Assembly: GCA_049322755.1 (NCBI GenBank) | Contig: JBMOQX010000040.1 | Coordinates: 1 to 64,000 of the forward strand | Reading direction: 5' to 3' | From: DATIUV01 sp049322755 | GTDB taxonomy: Bacteria > Pseudomonadota > Gammaproteobacteria > Burkholderiales > UBA6910 | Length of the DNA stretch: 64,000 nucleotides | Shown here: positions 9,950-17,746 of the stretch, piece by piece | Position numbering within the stretch: the stretch's first letter is position 1 | Layout of the letters: each line of letters begins with the position of its first letter | The notes under the pieces: model-generated | The model's input: only the letters and a program-made list of their open reading frames with translations | What the model was told of the DNA's origin: nothing | Database searches by the model: none | Position numbers and translations under genes: made by a program

Positions 9950-11509
9950 TCAGTAGCTGGTGGGCCAGGCCCGCATCAGGTGCTGGCCGACGCCGCTGGT
10001 GAGCCGCAGCCGGTGCACGTCCAGCATGCGGATGAGGTAGTCGCGGGTCTCCTGGGGCCGTATCACCGATTGCGCGGCGTACACCGAGGCCATGTCCCAG
10101 ACCTGGCTGTCGCGGCTCATCTGCGCCAGCGCCTCGTCGAAGCCCGGCTGCCCCGGCTCCAGGCCGTAGACCACTTTCACCGCGAACTGGGAATCCATGA
10201 AGCTCACTTCCGCGGTGGGCCACGCCGCCACTTCGTCGGAATTGCGGCCGCCGCCCATGTTGAGATAGGCCTGGCCGTAGCTCTTGCGCAGGATCACCGA
10301 CAGCTTGGGCACCGTCACCAGCGCCAGTGCGTTCATGAAGTTCATGATCTTGCCCGGCGCGCGCTTGCGCTCGGCGTCGGTGCCGATGACGAAGCCCGGC
10401 GTGTCGACGAACATCACGATGGGGATGTTGAACGAATCGCACAGCACCAGAAAGCTGGTGATCTTCTCGCACGCCTCGGTGTCCATCGCCCCGCCCTTCA
10501 CCAGCGGGTTGTTGGCGGCGATGCCGACCACGCGGCCGTCGAGGCGCGCGAGCCCGGTCACCGCCACCTTGCCGAAACGCGGTTTCAGCTCGAAGAAGGT
10601 GTCCTTGTCGACGATGGCGCGGATGATCTTGCGCACGTCGTAGACCTGGGTGCGGCTCGCCGGCAGGTGGCTGAGAATGTCGCGCATGCCCTCACCCGAC
10701 CCGGCCGGCACCGCGGCTTCCGGCGGCGCCTGGTTGTGGTGGGCGGGCATGTAGGAAAGGAAGGTCCTGATCGCGTCCAGCGCCTCCTCGTCGCTGTCCG
10801 CCACCTGGTCGGCGAAGCCGGTCACTTCGGCGTGCAGGCGCCAGCCGCCCATCTCCTCGGGATCCACCTGCTCCCGGATCGCCAGCGACGCCAGCAGCGG
10901 ACTCGATACCGCCAGCACGGCGCCCTTGCGCATCACGCTGAAGTCGGAGAGCACCGCATACCAGGACGACGAGCCGTAGGACAGGCCCAGCGTCGCGGAG
11001 GCCCACGGCGTCTCGCGCAGGCGCTGGTACTGGGTGCCGTCGTTGCCCAGCAGCGTGCCCATGCCGCGGGAGCCCATGTGGTCGGGCATGCGCGCGCCGC
11101 TGGATTCGCCCAGGAACACCATCGGCAGGCCGCGCTGGGTCGCCACCCGTTTCATGTGGGCGATCTTGCGGCCGTTGGTGGCGCTGGAGGACGCACCCAT
11201 CACGGTGAAGTCGTTGGCCACCACTGCGGTTTCGCGGCCGCGGATCTTGCCGAAGCCCGCCACCTTGCCGTCGGTGGGCGTCCTGTCGCGGTCGGCGGGG
11301 TTGGACGCCGAGGTGCCGAACAGCCCCGACTCGATGAAGGTGCCTTCGTCGCACAGGTAGGCGATGCGCTCGCGCGCGTTGAGCAGGCCCGAGCGCTTCC
11401 GCCGCGCCAGCTTTTCCGGCCCGCCCATGGCCATGGCCTTGGCCAGCCGCTCCTCGTAGTCGTGCATCAGGCGGTCGAAGGGCGATTGCGGCTGGTCATT
11501 CGGATTCAC
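9950..11509 (-). CDS. acyl-CoA carboxyltransferase, PccB/MccB type, complete
   Basis: 519 residues, full length for this family. The N-terminal half shows ARERIAYLCDEGTF, GESSGARMPD and VKGGAMDTEACEKI, and the C-terminal half has IVMFVDTPGFVIGTDAE and the glycine-rich SYGQAYLNMGGGRN. It transfers CO2 from biotin to an acyl-CoA. The acyl pocket residues cannot be read without alignment, so the substrate is open. It is followed by the biotin carboxylase after two bases and preceded by the CoA-transferase gene after 19 bases. Confidence 0.95.
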   Translation of the reverse strand: MNPNDQPQSPFDRLMHDYEERLAKAMAMGGPEKLARRKRSGLLNARERIAYLCDEGTFIESGLFGTSASNPADRDRTPTDGKVAGFGKIRGRETAVVANDFTVMGASSSATNGRKIAHMKRVATQRGLPMVFLGESSGARMPDHMGSRGMGTLLGNDGTQYQRLRETPWASATLGLSYGSSSWYAVLSDFSVMRKGAVLAVSSPLLASLAIREQVDPEEMGGWRLHAEVTGFADQVADSDEEALDAIRTFLSYMPAHHNQAPPEAAVPAGSGEGMRDILSHLPASRTQVYDVRKIIRAIVDKDTFFELKPRFGKVAVTGLARLDGRVVGIAANNPLVKGGAMDTEACEKITSFLVLCDSFNIPIVMFVDTPGFVIGTDAERKRAPGKIMNFMNALALVTVPKLSVILRKSYGQAYLNMGGGRNSDEVAAWPTAEVSFMDSQFAVKVVYGLEPGQPGFDEALAQMSRDSQVWDMASVYAAQSVIRPQETRDYLIRMLDVHRLRLTSGVGQHLMRAWPTSY

Positions 11510-11528
11510 GTTCGGGTCATCCTCCGGG

Positions 11529-12791
11529 CTAAAACGCCACCGCGGCGCTGTCGGTGCCGCGCGCGGCGTCGTCGGTGTGCGGGTCGCAGGCGATCACGCC
11601 CGCCTTTGCCAGCGCGGCGATGCGCTCGGCGGGGAATTGCAGCAGCTCGCCCAGCACACGGCGGGTGTCCTGGCCGACACGATGCCCGGCGTGGCGCACC
11701 GCGCCCGGGGTGGCCGACAGCCGCGGCACCGGCGCCGCCATCGCCACTGTGCCCAGGTCGTCGTCGGGCGCGGCGACGATGGAGCCGCGCTCGCGGTAAT
11801 GGCGGTCGCCGAAGATGTCGGCGATGGTGTAGACGCGGGTGGCCGGAACGAGGGCCCTCTCCAGAATGGATTCCAGCTCGGCCAGCGGATGGCGCGAGGT
11901 CCACTGCGCGATGAGATCGTCGATCGCCTCGTGGTGCTCCGAGCGCGCCACCGCGGTGGCGAAACGCGGATCGGCGGCCAGCTCCGGCTGGCCCATGGCC
12001 GCGGCGAGGCGCTTGAATACCGCCTCGCCCATGGCGGTGACGTGGATGAACTGCCGGTCGCCGGTGGGATAGAGGTTGTTGGGCGTGCTCTCCGGCAGGC
12101 GCGAGCCGCAGCGGCTGGCGACGTGGCCCAGCTTCTCGTAGGCGGGAATCCATGGTTCCATGAAGCTGAACGCGCACTCGTAGAGCGCGGCGTCGATGTA
12201 CTGGCCGCGGCCGGTTTTCTCGCGCGCCAGCAGCGCCATGGCCGCACCGAACGCGGCGTAGAGCCCGGTGATGTAGTCGGTCATGGACACCGCCACCCGC
12301 GACGGCGGCCGGTCCGGATCGCCGGTCAGGTGGCGCAGGCCGCTCACCGCCTCGCCGATCACGCCGTAGCCGGCACGCTGGCTGTAGGGGCCGTCCTGGC
12401 CGAAGCCGCTGATGCGCACCATCACCAGCTTCGGGTTGAGCGCCGACAGCTGCGCGTAGCCGATGCCCCATTTCTCCAGGCCGCCGGGGCGGAAATTCTC
12501 CACCACCACGTCGGATCTCTGCGCCAGCTGGCGGATGATGTCCTGCCCCTCGGGCGTGCGCAGGTCCACCGAGATCAGCGCCTTGTTGCGGAAGATGCTG
12601 GCGGCGTAGAGCGACTTGCCGTGGAAGCGCTTGCCCATGGTGCGCACGGGATCGCCTTCCGCCGGTTCCACCTTGATCACCTCGGCGCCGAAGTCCGCCA
12701 GCAGCCGGCCGCAGAACGGCCCCGCGACGGTGGAGCCCATCTCCAGCACGCGGTAGCCCTTGAGCGGCCCGTCAGCACCCGGTTCCGTCAC
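11529..12791 (-). CDS. CoA-transferase family III (CaiB/BaiF)
   Basis: 420 residues. It begins GYRVLEMGSTVAGPFCGRLL and LLADFGAEVIKVEPAEGDP, the family III signature that holds CoA, and contains the VVENFRPGGLEKWGIGY stretch around the catalytic aspartate region. Such enzymes move CoA between carboxylic acids. The start is a GTG at 12791, preceded eight bases upstream by AAAGGAG, a much better site than any upstream ATG. Its place between the GntR gene and the carboxylase genes suggests it activates the acid that the carboxylase then extends. Confidence 0.92.
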   Translation of the reverse strand: MTEPGADGPLKGYRVLEMGSTVAGPFCGRLLADFGAEVIKVEPAEGDPVRTMGKRFHGKSLYAASIFRNKALISVDLRTPEGQDIIRQLAQRSDVVVENFRPGGLEKWGIGYAQLSALNPKLVMVRISGFGQDGPYSQRAGYGVIGEAVSGLRHLTGDPDRPPSRVAVSMTDYITGLYAAFGAAMALLAREKTGRGQYIDAALYECAFSFMEPWIPAYEKLGHVASRCGSRLPESTPNNLYPTGDRQFIHVTAMGEAVFKRLAAAMGQPELAADPRFATAVARSEHHEAIDDLIAQWTSRHPLAELESILERALVPATRVYTIADIFGDRHYRERGSIVAAPDDDLGTVAMAAPVPRLSATPGAVRHAGHRVGQDTRRVLGELLQFPAERIAALAKAGVIACDPHTDDAARGTDSAAVAF

Positions 12792-12813
12792 CGTGATCGC
12801 TCCTTTGGTCCGG

Positions 12814-13521
12814 TCACAACACGTACTTCTGGTAGCGCAGCAGGAACGCCTTGGCGCTGCGCATGTTCTCGCGCCGCAGGTTCTCCGCGGCCCCGGCATC
12901 GCCGCGCCGCATGGCGTCCAGCACGGCGCGGTGCTCCCGCAGGCCCACTTCGGCGCGGCCGGGCAGGATGATGATGCGGCGGATCAGCACCTGGGTCTTC
13001 TCGTAGATGCTGTCCAGCATCTGCGCCAGCACCGGGTTGCGCGCCGCCTCGATCGAGCGGCGGCGGAAGCGCTCGTAGCCGGCGATGAAGGCGTCGAAGT
13101 CGCCCTCGCGCACGCGCTGCTCCATCGGCGCGCCGAACAGCTCCACCAGGTCCTGCCACGATTCCGGCGGCACGTTCTGGGTGGCGAGGCGCACGCACAG
13201 GCCTTCCAGCACCTCGCGCAGGTCGTAGATGTAGAACACCTGCGACAGGTCCAGGCGCGAGACCACCGCGCCGCGGTTGGGAATGCGCTCGATCAGGCCG
13301 CGGTTCTCCAGCGCGGCGAACGCCTCGCGGATGCGCGTGCGCGGCACGCCGAATTCCTGCGCCAGGTCCTGCTCGCGCAGCTTGGCCCCGGGGGCGATTT
13401 CCTGTCGGGCGATGCGCTCGCGCAGCACCTGCAGCACGTCGGGCGCCGGCCCGCGGCCGCTGCCGCCGGAGCGGCGGCCGCGGGGTCTGGAGCGCGGCAG
13501 CGCCACCACCTTTTCCGCCAT
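12814..13521 (-). CDS. GntR-family transcriptional regulator (FCD subfamily)
   Basis: 235 residues. Residues about 25-95 form the winged helix (KLREQDLAQEFGVPRTRIRE, then NRGLIERIPNRGAVVS), and the rest is the all-helical FCD effector domain (YDLREVLEGLCVRLA, LREHRAVLDAMRRGD). FCD regulators usually bind organic acids or their CoA esters and repress the adjacent operon. It is first in the carboxylase operon, 22 bases before the CoA-transferase, and a tandem operator-like repeat lies 53 bases upstream. A basic, Gly/Arg-rich N-terminal arm precedes the domain. Confidence 0.93.
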   Translation of the reverse strand: MAEKVVALPRSRPRGRRSGGSGRGPAPDVLQVLRERIARQEIAPGAKLREQDLAQEFGVPRTRIREAFAALENRGLIERIPNRGAVVSRLDLSQVFYIYDLREVLEGLCVRLATQNVPPESWQDLVELFGAPMEQRVREGDFDAFIAGYERFRRRSIEAARNPVLAQMLDSIYEKTQVLIRRIIILPGRAEVGLREHRAVLDAMRRGDAGAAENLRRENMRSAKAFLLRYQKYVL

Positions 13522-13573
13522 GGTTTCCTGGATCTCGAGAGGAATGCCATGACCGTAGCGCCGCCCAGAAATC

Positions 13574-13595
13574 TTGTCAACAATCTTGTTAACAA
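13574..13595. promoter_or_regulatory. tandem palindromic operator candidate for the GntR regulator
   Basis: Two near-identical 10-mers, TTGTCAACAA (13574-13583) and TTGTTAACAA (13586-13595), lie 12 bases apart in the divergent region. GntR/FCD sites are commonly TnGTnnnACnA-like palindromes, which these resemble. A further inverted repeat TAACAT-4-ATGTTA lies at 13659-13674, nearer the plus-strand hydratase gene. Autoregulation plus control of the divergent gene is inferred. Confidence 0.6.
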
Positions 13596-13786
13596 AACTG
13601 TTACTGCAGTGCAGCAGGGGCTCTCCAAAACCCGCGCAAGCAGTCCATAATATGCGATTAACATATTGATGTTATTAGTTGTATCCGAATGAGTGAGTGG
13701 CCGCTCGCGCGGCCCTGCGCACGCGCGTTGACACCCTCTCGCGCCGCCGTGTACCGTCCCGGAAATCCCGCCCTGCCGAGGTTGCC

Positions 13787-14635
13787 ATGGTCACCGCTTC
13801 CGCCCCGCCCCCGCCGTTTCCGGATTGGATCGGCCGCCAGGAGACCGCCACCGACGAGGTCGCCGTCGCCCGCGTCAACGCGCTCGCGGCGACGCTGGAC
13901 CTGGTGCCGTCCTTCGCCGAAGGGGACGAGTTCCCGCCCGGCTGGCACTGGATCCTGTTCAATCCCGTCGCCCGCCGGAGCGCGCTGGGCTCGGACGGCC
14001 ACCCGCGGCGCGGCGGCTTCATGCCGCCGGTGGAGCTGCCGCGGCGGATGTGGGCCGGCGGGCGCCTGAGCCTCCACGAACCGCTTCGGGTCGGCGATGG
14101 CGTGCGCCGCGTCTCCGAGATCGCGGACATCCAGGCCAAGCAAGGCAAGAGCGGCGCCCTGGTGTTCGTGACGGTGGTGCACCGCCTGTACGCGGCCGGC
14201 CGCCTGGCCATCGAGGAGGAGCACGACGTGGTCTACCGCGAGGAAGCCCGCGGCGGCGTGGCAAGCGCCCCGGAGCGCGCGGAGGCTGGTGAGTGGACCC
14301 GCGAGATCCGCCCGGACCCGGTGCTGCTGTTCCGCTACTCGGCGCTTACCTTCAACGGCCACCGCATCCACTACGACCAGCCCTACGCCACCGGCGTCGA
14401 AGGGTATCCAGGCCTCGTGGTGCACGGGCCGCTGATCGCGACGCTGCTGATGGAACTGGTGCGCGAGCGGGCCGGCGCACCGCTCGCCCGCTTCACGTTC
14501 CAGGCCCGCGCGCCGCTGTTCGACACGGAAGCGTTCACGGTGAACGGCGCGCCCGAGGACCGCCGGGTGCGGCTGTGGGCCGCCGGCGCCGGCGGCCGGC
14601 GCGCCCAGACGGCGAGCGCGGAACTCAAATCCTGA
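13787..14635 (+). CDS. FAS1-like/MaoC-family dehydratase (mesaconyl-CoA hydratase/HTD2 type)
   Basis: 282 residues made of two hot-dog halves. The first contains GWHWILFNPVARRSALGSDG and GGFMPPVELPRRMWAGGRL, typical of the FAS1-like dehydratases that include mesaconyl-C4-CoA hydratase. The second carries the hydratase stretch FRYSALTFNGHRIHYDQPYA and VVHGPL, with the catalytic histidine of the family. It is divergent from the GntR-CaiB-carboxylase operon and shares its control region, so hydration or dehydration of a branched unsaturated acyl-CoA in the same pathway is likely. The ATG at 13787 has GAGG six bases upstream. Confidence 0.85.
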   Translation: MVTASAPPPPFPDWIGRQETATDEVAVARVNALAATLDLVPSFAEGDEFPPGWHWILFNPVARRSALGSDGHPRRGGFMPPVELPRRMWAGGRLSLHEPLRVGDGVRRVSEIADIQAKQGKSGALVFVTVVHRLYAAGRLAIEEEHDVVYREEARGGVASAPERAEAGEWTREIRPDPVLLFRYSALTFNGHRIHYDQPYATGVEGYPGLVVHGPLIATLLMELVRERAGAPLARFTFQARAPLFDTEAFTVNGAPEDRRVRLWAAGAGGRRAQTASAELKS

Positions 14636-14777
14636 CCTGCGCTAGGATGTCGAAGTGGTGGAGCGTGTAATGCGGCCCGACCGGCGTGACGTCGTAGCGC
14701 AGCGCCCGGATCGAGCGCCTGACGCCGCCGCGATAGTCAGCGCGCTCGAGTCGCTCGACGGTGGCGCTGCCGGTCAT
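14625..14777 (-). pseudogene. N-terminal fragment resembling a sulfite-oxidase-type molybdoenzyme
   Basis: A 50-codon frame from an ATG at 14777 to a TGA inside the end of the hydratase gene. Its middle reads LRYDVTPVGPHYTLHHFDI, which resembles the opening of sulfite-oxidase-family molybdopterin enzymes, where a TPVGxHYLLIHFDIP-like run is common. The catalytic molybdopterin domain is missing. It is probably a remnant of a deleted gene, but the match is from memory and short. Confidence 0.5.
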
Positions 14778-14815
14778 GGGGGCGGCGGGGGAACCGGAAA
14801 CGAACCGCGCGCGGG

Positions 14816-14959
14816 CTACTTCACGCCGTACTTGGCGCGGTAATGCTGGCTGAGCACCCGCCGGGTCTGCAGGTTGGCCTGGGGGTTCTGCTCCGCCGCT
14901 TTGGCCTTGCGCCGACGTCTGGCCTTGGGCGGAGGTGGAGTCGCGGGAAGCTTGCTCAT
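14816..14959 (-). CDS. small basic hypothetical protein
   Basis: 47 residues, starting MSKLPATPPPPKARRRRKAK and ending VLSQHYRAKYGVK. A proline-rich then lysine/arginine-rich N-terminus suggests a nucleic-acid or ribosome contact, but nothing is recognised. It ends 38 bases after the sulfite-oxidase-like remnant start. The ribosome binding site is weak. I am moderately sure it is a real gene because the C-terminal sequence looks constrained and the frame is clean. Confidence 0.5.
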   Translation of the reverse strand: MSKLPATPPPPKARRRRKAKAAEQNPQANLQTRRVLSQHYRAKYGVK

Positions 14960-15015
14960 GGCGGAAAGTCTACCGGGTCCCGACGGCGCCGGACATCCGG
15001 CGCGGGGCGCCCCCG

Positions 15016-15858
15016 TTACTCCGGCACCAGCCAGTCCACGGACCAGCGGCCCTTGCCCTCCACCGCCAGCTCCGGCTGCAGCCAGGCCAGGATCTCGCGC
15101 GCCTCGGCGGCGAAGCCGAAGGGCGGGTTGACCACCAGCATGCCGCAGCCGCGCAGGCTGGCGGTCCATTTCTCCGGCAGCACGGAAAACTCCAGCTTGA
15201 GCATCTTGCGGATGCCGCTGGCGGCCATGCCGCGTTCGAACGCGCGCACCGCCGCCGTCTCCAACAGCGGATACCAGACGGCGTAGACGCCGGTGGCGAA
15301 GCGCCGGTGGGCGTCCTTCAGTGCCTGGGTGATGCGGGCGTACTCGCCGGCGCGGTCGAACGAGGAGTCGATCAGGATCAGGCCGCGCCGCTCCACCGGC
15401 GGCAGGTGCTGCTTCAGCGCATGGTAGCCGTCGTCGTTCTCCACCATCACGCCGCGCTCGTCGCGGAACAGCTGGCGCAGGCGCGCGCAGTCGTCCCTGT
15501 TGAGCTCCGAGAGCACCATGCGGTCGCCGGGGCGCCGCAGCCGCGCGACGATGCGCGGCGACCCCGGATAGAAACGCAGGCCGCCGCGCCGGTTCTCCGC
15601 CGCCACCGCGTCGAGGTACGGCTGCAGCAGCGCCGGCGCGTCGTCGCGGCCCCAGACGCGTCCGATCCCGTCCTGCCACTCCTTGAGCTTCTGCGCCCAT
15701 TCGTGCTGCAGGTCGTAACGGCCGATGCCCGCGTGGGTGTCCAGATAGCAGAACGGCTTGTCCTTGGCCGCCAGCGCCAGCGTAAGCCGCGCCAGCAGCG
15801 CGTGCTTGACCACGTCGGCAAAGTTTCCGGCATGGAACAGGTGTCGGTAAGCCAGCAT
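15016..15858 (-). CDS. rlmJ: 23S rRNA (adenine(2030)-N(6))-methyltransferase RlmJ
   Basis: 280 residues, matching the RlmJ (YhiR) family length. It starts MLAYRHLFHAGNFADVVKHA, a near-invariant opening, has a SAM-binding region FCYLDTHAGIGRYDL (about residues 38-52) and the N6-adenine methyltransferase motif NPPF (in MLVVNPPFGF, about residue 245). It methylates A2030 of 23S rRNA. The ATG at 15858 matches the conserved start. Confidence 0.95.
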   Translation of the reverse strand: MLAYRHLFHAGNFADVVKHALLARLTLALAAKDKPFCYLDTHAGIGRYDLQHEWAQKLKEWQDGIGRVWGRDDAPALLQPYLDAVAAENRRGGLRFYPGSPRIVARLRRPGDRMVLSELNRDDCARLRQLFRDERGVMVENDDGYHALKQHLPPVERRGLILIDSSFDRAGEYARITQALKDAHRRFATGVYAVWYPLLETAAVRAFERGMAASGIRKMLKLEFSVLPEKWTASLRGCGMLVVNPPFGFAAEAREILAWLQPELAVEGKGRWSVDWLVPE

Positions 15859-15899
15859 GGGCGATGCGGGAGGCCGCCGCCGCGCAAGGGCGGCGAAAG

Positions 15900-16499
15900 T
15901 CAGCGCCCGGCCGCGGGAAGGTCCCGCAGGGCCGGCGCGATGTAGCCCGACAGTTTCGACAGCGCGCGGCTGTACGCCGCCGCCAGCGCGTCGTAGCCGG
16001 CGGCGCCCACCGGCTCCCGCGCCGCGGAACGTCCGGCGGAGACGATGTCGCCCTTCGCGCTCTGCACCGTCCACAGCGCCTCCAGCACCACCTCGCCGCC
16101 CACCGTACCGTCGAAACGCCGGAAGTCCACCAGCACCCGGTAGTCCGCGGCGGCCGCGGCGGCGGCGGGATGGGCCACCACCTGCGGGTTGCCGCTGAGG
16201 CGAGAGAGGTTCTCCGCCAGCACCCGCGGCACCTCGTCCCGGAGCGGGCCGGCCCAGCGGTGCTGCTGGGCGATGGCCACCTCGTTGGCGCCGGTCCGGC
16301 TCACCAGCTGCGGGCGGTCCACCGCTTCGGGCAGCGTCACCGCGGCGACGCCGACACTGGGCCGGCCGGCGGTGGCCGCCGGGCCCGGCGCCGACACCGC
16401 CGGCGCCTGCGGGCTCAGCGTGTAGAACCTGGGTGCTGGCGAGGTGCCGCAGCCGGCGGCGAGCAGCGCGACGAAAAGGCTGGGCAGGGCGCGTTTCAC
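15900..16499 (-). CDS. pqiC: PqiC-like ABC-transport auxiliary lipoprotein
   Basis: 199 residues. A type II signal peptide ends with lipobox LLAAGC (cysteine 17), and then RFYTLSPQAP, LPEAVDRPQLVSRTG and RWAGPLRDEVPRVLAENLS follow, which is characteristic of PqiC (YmbA) outer-membrane lipoproteins. PqiC works with the PqiA membrane protein and the PqiB MCE protein in lipid transport. The GTG at 16499 has GGAGGAG just upstream and overlaps the stop of the remnant pqiAB gene. Its partners are missing here, so the lipoprotein is probably orphaned unless paralogues exist elsewhere. Confidence 0.88.
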   Translation of the reverse strand: MKRALPSLFVALLAAGCGTSPAPRFYTLSPQAPAVSAPGPAATAGRPSVGVAAVTLPEAVDRPQLVSRTGANEVAIAQQHRWAGPLRDEVPRVLAENLSRLSGNPQVVAHPAAAAAAADYRVLVDFRRFDGTVGGEVVLEALWTVQSAKGDIVSAGRSAAREPVGAAGYDALAAAYSRALSKLSGYIAPALRDLPAAGR

Positions 16500-16666
16500 G
16501 GTTTCTCCTCCGGCTTGCCCCGGATCAGCGCTTCCGGATGCTGTTCCAGGTATTCGGTCAGAACGCGCAGCGAGGCGGCGGCGCGCGAGACTTCCCGCAG
16601 CGTCTCGCGCAGATCCTGCTGCAGCAGGTCGCATTCGTGGCAGGCGATGAGCGCGTGCGTGGTCAC
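16496..16666 (-). pseudogene. pqiA-pqiB deletion fusion (56 residues)
   Basis: A 56-codon open frame with a strong ribosome binding site (GGAGG, GTG start at 16666). Its start, ALIACHECDLLQ, is the opening of PqiA, including the first CxxC. From DLRETLREVSRAAASLRVLT to EALIRGKPEEKP it matches the C-terminal end of PqiB-type MCE proteins. The join falls at CTGCTGCAGCAG, so the whole interval between pqiA codon about 15 and the last 40 codons of pqiB has been lost in frame. It overlaps the pqiC start as intact pqiB would. The peptide is unlikely to keep transport function. Confidence 0.8.
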
Positions 16667-16696
16667 TGGATCGCCTCCGGCAATGACGGCCGATCG

Positions 16697-17062
16697 TTAC
16701 AGCTTGGTGTACTTGGTCGACCTGCCCCGGGACTTCTCCACCGGGTACTTGCGTGCGTTCAGCGCCAGCTTCTTCTCCGCCGCCGCCGCCGGATCGACGC
16801 CCAGCTTGTCGGCGAGCCGCACCAGGAACAGCAGCACGTCGGCAATCTCCAGCTCCACCTCGGCCAGCACCTCGGGCGGCAGGCTGGCGCTCTGCTCCAG
16901 CGTGAGCCACTGGAAATGCTCCAGCAGCTCGCCGGCCTCGCCCGCCAGGGCCATCGCCAGATTCTTGGGATTGTGGAACTGGTCCCAGTCGCGCTCGGCG
17001 GCGAAGGCCCGCAGGCGCGTGCGCAGCTCCTGCAGCGAATCGGCGGTGCGGTTTCGGGTCAA
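16697..17062 (-). CDS. MazG-like nucleotide pyrophosphohydrolase
   Basis: 121 residues of the all-alpha NTP pyrophosphatase type (MazG/dCTPase, RS21-C6-like). It shows RDWDQFHNPKNLAMALAGEA, the metal-binding EAGELLEHFQW (ExxE) and LEIADVLLFLVRLAD (ExxD). These enzymes hydrolyse non-canonical or excess dNTPs to monophosphates. It reads in the same direction as the pqi remnant, 30 bases upstream of it, and is divergent from the TerB-like gene. Confidence 0.9.
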   Translation of the reverse strand: MTRNRTADSLQELRTRLRAFAAERDWDQFHNPKNLAMALAGEAGELLEHFQWLTLEQSASLPPEVLAEVELEIADVLLFLVRLADKLGVDPAAAAEKKLALNARKYPVEKSRGRSTKYTKL

Positions 17063-17283
17063 GGTCGGGCGGTCCGGACGTGGTTGGCCTACGGCGGATC
17101 GCCGATACTATAGCGCAAGGCGCCGCGGGCCGAGGGGCCGCCGCCTCAGGAGCATGCGCGCTCCAGGCGCGTGATCGGCTCCGCCGCGCTGCGGACCGTT
17201 GTCGCGGGAAGGGCGGCGGCGGAACTCCGCGATGACGCGGGGGACTAAAATGACGCCTGACCGACACCCCGCCCGGCCACCCG

Positions 17284-17742
17284 ATGCTGAAAACCCTCAA
17301 GAGCCTGATCGACGATTTCGGCGGCGGGAACGCCGCCCCCGGCGGCACGCTGGAACGCCGCGAGCTGCAGGACGCGGTGGCGGGCCTGCTGCACGAGATG
17401 ATGCGCTCTGACATGCAGGAACACCCCGAGGAAGCGGCCGCCGCCGCGCAGGCGATGGGCGCGCTGTTCGGGCTCTCCGGCGCCGAAGCGCACGCGCTGG
17501 TGGCGCAGGCCGGCGACCGGGCCCGCCGGTTCACCTCCTACTTCGGCCCGGTGTCGCTGATCAAGCGCCATTACGGCCAGGCCGAGCGTATTGCCCTGGT
17601 GGAGCACCTCTGGCGCATCGCCTACGCCGACGGCGGCCTCGACCCCCACGAAGACCACTTCGTGCGCAAGATCGCGCACCTGCTCTACGTCTCCAATACC
17701 GACGCCATGCTGGCGCGCTCGCGGGCGCGCCCGGCGCGCTGA
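17284..17742 (+). CDS. TerB-family protein
   Basis: 152 residues. The second half carries the TerB-like helical module (RIALVEHLWRIAYADGGLDP, HEDHFVRKIAHLLYVS) with an acidic ADGGLDPHED loop that may bind metal. TerB-like proteins are linked to stress and tellurite responses, but most are uncharacterised. The stop is four bases from the convergent stop of the HlyD-type gene. The 220-base region before it is shared with the divergent MazG gene, and no strong promoter was read there. Confidence 0.85.
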   Translation: MLKTLKSLIDDFGGGNAAPGGTLERRELQDAVAGLLHEMMRSDMQEHPEEAAAAAQAMGALFGLSGAEAHALVAQAGDRARRFTSYFGPVSLIKRHYGQAERIALVEHLWRIAYADGGLDPHEDHFVRKIAHLLYVSNTDAMLARSRARPAR

Positions 17743-17746
17743 CCCC

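Noticed and set aside
14655..14843. 62-codon plus-strand open frame after the hydratase gene
   Set aside because: It lies opposite the sulfite-oxidase-like fragment, has no ribosome site and no similarity.
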